From positions 1-19,355 of the forward strand of contig CAYOPE010000017.1 in NCBI GenBank assembly GCA_964405805.1: a stretch of DNA of 19,355 nucleotides, written 5' to 3'. Below, piece after piece: positions 14,779-19,355 of this stretch. How positions within the stretch are numbered: position 1 is the stretch's first letter; each line of letters starts with the position of its first letter. Under the pieces are notes generated by a model. That model searched no databases and was not told the DNA's origin. It was given only the letters and a program-made list of their open reading frames with translations. The position numbers and the translations under genes were made by a program. The stretch comes from CAYOPE01 sp964405805. Its GTDB lineage: Bacteria; Patescibacteriota; Doudnabacteria; UBA920; O2-02-FULL-48-8.

Positions 14779-15818
14779 GATTTTTATATTTAGCTTCATT
14801 TGCAATTGCATTTATCGTTTCTTTCATCGCCACTTTTCTAGTCGCCAGGATCGCAGTTAGACGCAAAATTTTAGATATTCCGGATACTGAACGACGTTTT
14901 CATAAAACCGCGACTCCCACGCTCGGTGGAATTGCCATTTTTTCAAGTTTTTTCTTAGTTAGTTTTTCTGTGGGCATTCTGGGAGGATACTTGTTAAATG
15001 GAAACATTCCGTTGCCGCAGCTTTTAGCTATCTGGGCCGGCGGAGCGATTCTGATGATTGGGGGCTACCTCGATGATCGTTGGCGACTACCAGCTAAATT
15101 TTCAATTCTATTTCCAATCCTGGCTTCGCTGGTGATTGTCACTTCAGGCATTAAGGCTTTTAGTCTTCATAATCCTCTGAACAATCAAGTCATAATTCTA
15201 GCGCCACTGCTTTCGGCAGCCGTAGTTTTTATCTGGACCATGACCATGACCTATACTACGAAACTTTTGGACGGCATGGACGGATTGGTTACAGGCATTT
15301 CAGCGATTGCTGCTGTGATTTTGTTTGGACTTTCGCTGACGCACCAGGTTCAGCAGCCACAGACAGCACTCATCGCGGCTATTTTTGCTGGCAGCCTAGT
15401 AGGATTTCTAATTTTAAATTTTTTTCCTGCGAAAATTTTTCTCGGAGAATCCGGCTCTACATTTACCGGGTTTATGCTCGCGGTACTGTCAGTAGTTTCA
15501 GGCGGAAAAGTCGCGACCGCCATGCTAGTCATGGGCATCCCTTTGCTTGATATGATTTGGGTCATCATTCAGCGGATAAGTCTTGGTCGCTCGCCATTTG
15601 TCGGCGATCGCAGGCACCTATATCATAAACTAGTAGAAATCGGATTTTCAGAGCCGCAAACAGTATTGTTTTTGTATATATTGACCGCGATTTTCGGTGC
15701 TTCAGCTTTATTTTTACAGTCACGAGGCAAACTGATCGCGTTCGTGGTCCTGGGATTCGTCATGCTTGCGATCATCTCCTCCATTTATTTCGTCATCCGC
15801 AACAATGAAGAAACATAA
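14775..15818 (+). CDS. Phosphoglycosyl transferase of the MraY/WecA/TagO family
   Basis: A 347-residue polytopic enzyme that transfers a sugar-1-phosphate from a UDP-sugar to undecaprenyl phosphate, starting a lipid-linked glycan. Family motifs: DIPDTERRFHKTATPTLGGI (34-53), aspartates D100-D101 in GGYLDDRW, DGMDGL at 166-171, GESGS at 224-228 (usually GDSGS or GDTGS), and RRHLYHKL at 279-286, standing for the cytosolic HHH-type loop. About ten membrane helices are visible. WecA/TagO-like is more likely than MraY given the DIPD.ERR.HK.PTLGG form and the neighbouring glycosyltransferases rather than mur genes. The start overlaps the GT2 gene (ATGA), so initiation of a glycan and its extension may be made together. 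Confidence 0.87.
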   Translation: MRFLYLASFAIAFIVSFIATFLVARIAVRRKILDIPDTERRFHKTATPTLGGIAIFSSFFLVSFSVGILGGYLLNGNIPLPQLLAIWAGGAILMIGGYLDDRWRLPAKFSILFPILASLVIVTSGIKAFSLHNPLNNQVIILAPLLSAAVVFIWTMTMTYTTKLLDGMDGLVTGISAIAAVILFGLSLTHQVQQPQTALIAAIFAGSLVGFLILNFFPAKIFLGESGSTFTGFMLAVLSVVSGGKVATAMLVMGIPLLDMIWVIIQRISLGRSPFVGDRRHLYHKLVEIGFSEPQTVLFLYILTAIFGASALFLQSRGKLIAFVVLGFVMLAIISSIYFVIRNNEET

Positions 15819-16254
15819 AATCATCTGGGTTTTAATTCCATTTATTTTTTTGGCCGTTGGGTGCAACAGTCAAATCGGGAGTAAAATTTTGGCCATAAAT
15901 GGACACACTTTACAAGTTGAGATCGCTGATACGCCACAGAAGCGGATCCAAGGCCTTTCGGGTCGTACTTCACTGGATGGTCATAGTGGGATGTATTTTG
16001 ATTTTAAAACCTTAAGTCTTCCGAGCATGTGGATGAAAGGCATGAATTTTCCATTAGATTTTATCTGGATTCGAGATGGCGTGGTAGAGGAAATTATCCC
16101 GAACGTTTACCCTGAGCCCGGGGCTACAGACGAAGAACTGACTCGTTATACGCCAGAAGAGGAAGTGGATGCGGTTCTGGAAGTAAACGCTGGCTGGGCT
16201 ACTGAGAATAGCGTCAGAAAAGGGCAAACAGTTAATCTTGACCAGGTGCGCTAA
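15805..16254 (+). CDS. DUF192 family protein, probable lipoprotein
   Basis: The 149-residue product from ATG 15805 has a signal-like start (KKHK then a hydrophobic stretch) ending LAVGC with C20, a possible lipobox; the -3 residue is alanine rather than the favoured leucine, so secretion is likely but lipidation less certain. The rest matches DUF192: RIQGLSGRTSL (47-57), GMYFDF (62-67), MWMKGMNFPLDFIWI (75-89) and a later AVLEVNAGWA segment. The function of DUF192 is not well defined; it is a compact extracytoplasmic domain. It overlaps the 3' end of the MraY/WecA-type gene by 14 bases. The frame is open to 15766, but that extension has no signal character and lies inside the upstream gene. 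Confidence 0.85.
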   Translation: MKKHKIIWVLIPFIFLAVGCNSQIGSKILAINGHTLQVEIADTPQKRIQGLSGRTSLDGHSGMYFDFKTLSLPSMWMKGMNFPLDFIWIRDGVVEEIIPNVYPEPGATDEELTRYTPEEEVDAVLEVNAGWATENSVRKGQTVNLDQVR

Positions 16255-16266
16255 ATTTGTTAAACT
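16238..16266 (+). promoter_or_regulatory. Promoter of rplU, probably leaderless
   Basis: TTGACC (16238-16243), exactly 17 bases, then TAAACT (16261-16266), followed by 7 bases to the ATG at 16274. It lies within and just past the end of the DUF192 gene. The transcription start would fall at or next to the A of ATG. No Shine-Dalgarno precedes the start, in keeping with leaderless translation. Confidence 0.6.
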
Positions 16267-16273
16267 ATTTCGT

Positions 16274-16582
16274 ATGCAAGCTATAATTGAAACCGGTGGC
16301 AAACAGTATTTGGTTGCCCCGAAAGACAAACTAACCATTGAAAAACTTGAAACTCCGGCAGGCCAGAGTGTGGTTTTTGACAAGGTCCTCATGACAGCTG
16401 ATGGCGCAAATGTGAAAGTTGGCAAGCCTTATCTTTCTGGTGCCAAAGTTTCCGCGAAAGTTTTAGCCCAGCAACGAGGCGAGAAACTAGTCATTTTTAA
16501 ATACCGCGCCAAGTCCAGGTATCGCAGAAAGACAGGCCACAGGCAAGCAGAGACAGTGGTAGAAATTGAAAGTATAAATTAA
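16274..16582 (+). CDS. rplU: 50S ribosomal protein L21
   Basis: A 102-residue component of the large ribosomal subunit that binds 23S rRNA. The start at 16274 is chosen because MQAIIETGGKQY is the conserved N-terminus of L21; the frame is open 12 codons upstream, but those residues are not part of the family. The body shows YLVAPKDKLTIE and the basic RNA-binding tail FKYRAKSRYRRKTGHRQ, which is diagnostic. L27 (rpmA), the usual downstream partner, is absent: a strong terminator follows at once. The gene has its own promoter with leaderless spacing. Confidence 0.97.
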   Translation: MQAIIETGGKQYLVAPKDKLTIEKLETPAGQSVVFDKVLMTADGANVKVGKPYLSGAKVSAKVLAQQRGEKLVIFKYRAKSRYRRKTGHRQAETVVEIESIN

Positions 16583-16604
16583 AACCCGGTTTCCCGGGTT
16601 TTTT
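16581..16604. terminator. Intrinsic terminator after rplU, likely bidirectional with recR
   Basis: AAAACCCGG (16581-16589) pairs with CCGGGTTTT (16594-16602) around a TTTC loop, and a T-run continues to 16604. The A-run at the left gives a short T-run on the minus strand too, and recR ends at 16611, so the hairpin probably ends both transcripts. Confidence 0.9.
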
Positions 16605-16610
16605 CTTTTG

Positions 16611-17225
16611 CTAGTATTCCCTTCGACCTTCTAACGCTTTCGAAAGAGTAAACTCGTCAGCATACTCAAGGTCTGCGCCTGTGGGTAGTCCTCGAGCCAG
16701 ACGAGTGACTTTGATAGGTTTGAGGGGTGAGGTTAGAGGTTTGAGCTGCTTGGCAATATACATAGCAGTGGCCTCGCCTTCCAGAGATGGATTTGTCGCT
16801 AGGATAACTTCTGCTCGTTCTAACTTTTCCAACCGCTCGAGCAATTCTTTGATTTTTAGATTTTCCGGTCCTATGCCATCAAGTGGGGAGATGACACCGC
16901 CGAGGACATGATAGACACCATTGAAATCCGAAATCTGATCCATAGCCACGACGTCGAGTGGGTCTTCAACTACGCAAATCAGATCATGGTTACGTTTGGT
17001 ATCAGAGCAAATCTTGCATGGGTCTGTTTCCGCCATGTTAAAGCAAACTGAGCAGTAGATGAGATCTTTTTGCAGATTAGCAATCGACTGAGCAAAAGTT
17101 TGCAAGTCGATATTTGGATTTTTCAGCAAATAAAAAGTCAGCCGCTGCGCGGTTTTTGGCCCGATACCTGGAAGTTTGCTAAATTCATTGATGAGGTTTT
17201 GGACTGACTTGGGAAGGGTAGACAT
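16611..17225 (-). CDS. recR: Recombination mediator RecR
   Basis: Works with RecF/RecO to load RecA on gapped DNA. The 204-residue product starts at ATG 17225 (MSTLPKSVQNLINEF); an in-frame TTG lies four codons upstream. Domains in order: helix-hairpin-helix with LPGIGPKTAQRLTF (18-31), a C4 zinc finger with C58, C61, C70 and C73, a Toprim domain from about residue 81 (ICVVEDPLDVVAM), and the C-terminal segment LARGLPTGADLEYADEFTL. All are complete and the length is standard. A promoter-like TTGACG-N17-TAGCAT lies upstream. It shares its upstream region with a divergent, unusual locus on the other strand. Confidence 0.97.
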   Translation of the reverse strand: MSTLPKSVQNLINEFSKLPGIGPKTAQRLTFYLLKNPNIDLQTFAQSIANLQKDLIYCSVCFNMAETDPCKICSDTKRNHDLICVVEDPLDVVAMDQISDFNGVYHVLGGVISPLDGIGPENLKIKELLERLEKLERAEVILATNPSLEGEATAMYIAKQLKPLTSPLKPIKVTRLARGLPTGADLEYADEFTLSKALEGRREY

Positions 17226-17247
17226 AGTAGCTCTCAAATGCTAATAT
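17219..17247 (+). promoter_or_regulatory. Candidate promoter of the GC-rich locus
   Basis: TAGACA (17219-17224, 5/6 to TTGACA), 17 bases, TAATAT (17242-17247, 4/6 to TATAAT). Transcription would begin near 17254, giving a leader of about 27 bases that contains the Shine-Dalgarno. The -35 overlaps the recR start codon and the -10 overlaps the recR -10 by two bases. Confidence 0.45.
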
Positions 17248-17266
17248 CTTTTCATCGCCTCGTCAA
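17238..17266 (-). promoter_or_regulatory. Candidate promoter of recR
   Basis: On the minus strand TTGACG (17261-17266), 17 bases, TAGCAT (17238-17243, 4/6), then 12 bases to the ATG at 17225. This predicts a leader of only about 5 bases. Confidence 0.45.
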
Positions 17267-17280
17267 CCGAAAGGAGCTCT

Positions 17281-17481
17281 ATGCCCCACAAGACAAGGTT
17301 GATTCCGGGAGTCAGTGGGCCGCAGGCACCCAAGCGAGTAAAGGGAACACTACCGTCAGACGTGGAAGTTACTCCTCGTGGCGAGCTTCATCAGCTTGAT
17401 CCGGGCGGTGTGAAGCCATCAAGCGATCAGGGCACGCCAGCTCCGCCGAAAATGCAGGATCATCCAGACGATTGGCGATAA
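17281..17481 (+). CDS. Unrecognised 66-residue ORF with strong Shine-Dalgarno
   Basis: I do not recognise this product. It is hydrophilic and rich in proline, glycine, lysine and aspartate (for example GTPAPPKMQDHPDDWR at the end), and looks disordered. The start is well supported: AAAGGAG at 17270-17276, then 4 bases, then ATG, one of the clearest ribosome binding sites in the window. GC content of the whole locus is about 57% (308/540) against about 45% in nearby lines counted. The frame ends at a TAA (17479-17481), but the very same frame is open for another 111 codons. The ORF may therefore be the N-terminal part of a 177-residue protein. A promoter and terminator of its own suggest a self-contained acquired unit between recR and dnaB. 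Alternatively the locus is a structured RNA. Confidence 0.45.
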   Translation: MPHKTRLIPGVSGPQAPKRVKGTLPSDVEVTPRGELHQLDPGGVKPSSDQGTPAPPKMQDHPDDWR

Positions 17482-17817
17482 CAGAAGGGGGATCGAAAGG
17501 CTCACAAAGCCGGAAAACAGAGGAACACTGCCTGGCCCACGGAAAAACGGCTAGCCTGGGCAGGAATCTTCATCGAAGGTGTTCGTCAGGAGTTTCAGGC
17601 TGACGGAAAACAGGAGCGAGCCAGAAGTCTGGCACAATCGCTCTCGTTCATCCTCAAGGCCGACGAAAACATTCTGCGATCACTGCGCGTGCGCTTGCGA
17701 CACGAGCGACACGAACTCGAGGAAGAAGCCCGGTTTCGGCAGTTACGCGATCGAATCAGCGCCCGACGTAACCCGGCCGTGCTCGTGGTGGCAGACCATC
17801 CAATGCAAGAAGCCTAA
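17482..17817 (+). pseudogene. In-frame continuation (111 codons) after the TAA of the 17281 ORF
   Basis: This is codon-for-codon in the same frame as the 17281 ORF, and no other stop occurs until TAA at 17815-17817. No ATG appears until four codons before the end, and the only GTG/TTG starts are in its last half, so independent translation of the whole segment is unlikely. The peptide looks protein-like: a basic start, then LAWAGIFIEGVRQEF (about residues 25-39 of the segment), ARSLAQSLSFILK with hydrophobic residues spaced as in an amphipathic helix, and a charged helical, possibly coiled-coil stretch RHERHELEEEARFRQLRDRI. No family is recognised. Readings: nonsense-mutated gene, sequencing error, stop readthrough, or chance openness in GC-rich DNA. 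AAGGGG just after the stop resembles a Shine-Dalgarno but no start codon is suitably placed. Confidence 0.4.
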
Positions 17818-17831
17818 ACATGAAGTGGATC

Positions 17832-17880
17832 GGGCGCATTAGGCCCTAAGCTTTCACGCTTGCCTGAGTAAACTCTGGCA
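17832..17880 (+). other. Run of small hairpins in the 3' part of the GC-rich locus
   Basis: Three consecutive stems follow the last TAA: GGGC 17832-17835 with GCCC 17843-17846; AAGC 17848-17851 with GCTT 17858-17861; and TGCC-T-GAG 17861-17868 with CTC-T-GGCA 17873-17880 (a T-T mismatch inside). With the terminator at 17892 they make the last 100 bases almost wholly structured. This could be a 3' UTR or the 3' domain of a non-coding RNA. Confidence 0.45.
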
Positions 17881-17891
17881 TCCACCTCTAC

Positions 17892-17921
17892 AGCCCGACG
17901 ACGCAAGTCAGTCGGCTTTTT
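17892..17921 (+). terminator. Intrinsic terminator of the GC-rich locus
   Basis: AGCC (17892-17895), bulged C, GACGAC (17897-17902), GCAA tetraloop, GTC (17907-17909), bulged A, GTCGGCT (17911-17917), then TTTT. This is a 10-bp stem with a GNRA loop and T-run on the plus strand. No T-run follows on the minus strand, so it serves the plus-strand locus and not dnaB. Confidence 0.8.
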
Positions 17922-17930
17922 GTTTAGTGG

Positions 17931-19346
17931 CTATTCCATTATCTGGTTCATCATGGCTTCTTCGACTGAAGGAGGCTGTTTGGCTAGATTTTTAAACGAA
18001 GTTTTCTCACCATCAAAGAATAGCTCGATATCACCTGTCGGTCCGTTTCTATGTTTGCGCACGAGAATGTCAGCGACGTGCGGCTTGCGAGAATCTTTTC
18101 CAGAATACATCTCGTCGCGATAAATAAACATGACCACATCAGCATCCTGCTCAATGGATCCTGATTCGCGCAGATCTGAAAGCTGAGGTTTCTTATCACC
18201 ACCGCGCTGCTCTACAGCACGAGACAGCTGAGACAGAGCTAGCACCGGCACATTTAGTTCTTTGGCCAGAATTTTCAGGGACCGAGAAATTTCCGATACT
18301 TCTTGCACACGATTTTCTGGGCTGCGTCCTTGCATGAGCTGCAAATAGTCCACCACTATAAGATCTAAATCGTGTTCTGATTGAAGTCTGCGTGCCTTGG
18401 TTCGCAATTCCATAATATTTACAGAGCCTGAGTCATCGATAAAGATCGGCGCTTCAGAAAGTCGCCCTAAAGCATGCCCAATTCGCTCAAAGTCGTTGTC
18501 TGGGCCATAGTCATTGAGTTTTCCAGTGCGCATTTTCCATAGATCGACATCAGCCTCAGCAGCAAGTAGACGATCCACGAGCTGATCCTTACTCATTTCT
18601 AGAGAAAATATGGCCACAGCCTTCTTTTCATTCATAGCCACATGGCGAACAAAGTCCAGAGCCAGGGAAGTTTTTCCCATAGATGGTCTGGCTGCCAAGA
18701 TAATCAAGTCAGATTTTTGTAAACCGCCGAGCTTATTGTCAAGATCATTAAAGCCAGTTGACACGCCGCGCAATTTTCCTTTTTCGCGGTGCAGCTCGTC
18801 TATGCGGTCAAATGTTTCGTGCAAAATTTCAGACAATGAGACAAAATTTTGTTTCAAATATTTTTGCGAAACAGAAAAAAGTTTCTGTTCAGCCTGATCT
18901 AGCAGGGTTTCCAAATCCATGTCTTCTTGGTAGCCGAGTCCCACGATGTCAGTGGAAGCAGAGATGAGCCGGCGCAGAGTGCCTTTGCGACGCACTATTG
19001 TTGCGTAATGCACTACGTGTGCTGCTGAAGGTACGGAATTGACCAGAGTAGTCAGATACGACACGCCACCGATCTTCTCAAGGCTGCTGCCTTCTTCGAG
19101 TTTGTTGGAAACTGTCAGAATATCGATCGAGGCGCGCTCGTCATAAAGTGCTAGGATAGCCAGATAAATAATTCGATGTCTGTCATCATAAAAGTCCGAA
19201 GCATCGATGAGGTCTGCGATTTTGATGACTGCGTCGCGATCCAGTAGTAAAGAGCCGAGCACTGACTGCTCAGCCTCGATGTTCTGAGGTGGGATGCGGT
19301 TGATAAAATTCTCAGAAGTCTGAGTTTCTGTGGGTTTTTTAGGCAT
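17931..19346 (-). CDS. dnaB: Replicative DNA helicase DnaB
   Basis: Hexameric 5'-3' helicase that unwinds the replication fork and interacts with primase. At 471 residues it is full length. The N-terminal domain opens with IPPQNIEAEQSVLGSLLLD (18-36), the classic DnaB start. A linker is followed by the RecA-like motor: GFNDLDNKLGGLQ (198-210), Walker A ARPSMGKTS (219-227), the LEMSKDQLVDRLLA segment, Walker B LIVVDYLQLM, LSQLSRAVEQR, SDLRESGSIEQDADVV, and the C-terminal RKHRNGPTGDIELFFD. No intein or insertion is present in the motor. The ATG at 19346 is only 9 bases from the window edge, so its promoter cannot be judged. It converges on the GC-rich locus, whose terminator lies about 10 bases beyond the dnaB stop. 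Confidence 0.97.
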   Translation of the reverse strand: MPKKPTETQTSENFINRIPPQNIEAEQSVLGSLLLDRDAVIKIADLIDASDFYDDRHRIIYLAILALYDERASIDILTVSNKLEEGSSLEKIGGVSYLTTLVNSVPSAAHVVHYATIVRRKGTLRRLISASTDIVGLGYQEDMDLETLLDQAEQKLFSVSQKYLKQNFVSLSEILHETFDRIDELHREKGKLRGVSTGFNDLDNKLGGLQKSDLIILAARPSMGKTSLALDFVRHVAMNEKKAVAIFSLEMSKDQLVDRLLAAEADVDLWKMRTGKLNDYGPDNDFERIGHALGRLSEAPIFIDDSGSVNIMELRTKARRLQSEHDLDLIVVDYLQLMQGRSPENRVQEVSEISRSLKILAKELNVPVLALSQLSRAVEQRGGDKKPQLSDLRESGSIEQDADVVMFIYRDEMYSGKDSRKPHVADILVRKHRNGPTGDIELFFDGEKTSFKNLAKQPPSVEEAMMNQIME

Positions 19347-19355
19347 CTTTATGAA

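Noticed and set aside
17479..17481. TAA as a reassigned sense codon
   Set aside because: TAA ends other genes in the window in normal places (rdgB, serS, ddl, and the locus itself at 17815), so a genome-wide reassignment does not hold.
17579..17842. 87-residue ORF in another frame of the GC-rich locus
   Set aside because: The product is rich in Ser, Arg, Cys and Trp with no regular pattern, has no Shine-Dalgarno, and overlaps the more protein-like frame. Open frames are common by chance at this GC content.
17226..17930. tmRNA, RNase P RNA or SRP RNA
   Set aside because: No CCA end or T-arm for tmRNA, no GAGGAAAGTCC-type core for RNase P, and no SRP tetraloop/asymmetric loop motif. The strand and structure fit none of these.

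Overview
The window looks like chromosomal DNA of a member of the Candidate Phyla Radiation (Patescibacteria). Supporting features are very tight packing with start/stop overlaps, a MurF-like ligase whose N-terminal domain is replaced by membrane segments, a small stand-alone PaaX/Cas2-like regulator, an archaeal-style UMP kinase, and little use of Shine-Dalgarno sequences. Several genes end in TGA where the next gene overlaps (ATGA junctions), so TGA is a true stop. That argues against the Gracilibacteria/Absconditabacteria code. The exact lineage cannot be read from the sequence alone.

Layout. Positions 1-3531 hold information-processing and housekeeping genes on the plus strand: the 3' part of lysS, an HD-domain phosphohydrolase, a RdgB/HAM1 nucleotide pyrophosphatase and serS. 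Large hairpin repeats sit in the gaps. Positions 3643-9160 are one chain of seven plus-strand genes joined by 1-4 base start/stop overlaps: alpha/beta hydrolase, membrane MurF-like ligase, D-Ala-D-Ala ligase, FtsQ-like POTRA protein, UMP kinase and a second alpha/beta hydrolase (the overlaps begin at the first hydrolase). The core of the chain is peptidoglycan precursor synthesis and division. Positions 9210-9677 carry an AT-rich minus-strand PaaX/Cas2-like regulator between two copies of a CGATCGG-containing motif.

Positions 9742-15818 are an envelope glycan region. Two GT39-type membrane glycosyltransferases run on the minus strand. Divergent from them are a small three-helix membrane protein, a processive GT2-type membrane glycosyltransferase and a WecA/MraY-type phosphoglycosyl transferase. 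A probable DUF192 lipoprotein overlaps the last of these. Ribosomal protein L21 follows from its own leaderless-type promoter and ends in a clear terminator. recR and replicative helicase dnaB then run on the minus strand.

The stretch between recR and dnaB (about 17226-17930, plus strand) stands out. It is about 57% GC (308 of 540 bases counted from 17281), against about 45% in lines counted from nearby genes. It has its own promoter, a strong Shine-Dalgarno and a GNRA-loop terminator. It holds a 66-codon ORF, an in-frame TAA, and then 111 further open codons in the same frame. I could not assign it to a family. It is the best candidate here for something undescribed: a broken or recoded acquired gene, or a structured RNA.

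Several genes (L21, the PaaX-like regulator, the small membrane protein) have a -10-like hexamer only 6-7 bases before the ATG, which suggests leaderless mRNAs.
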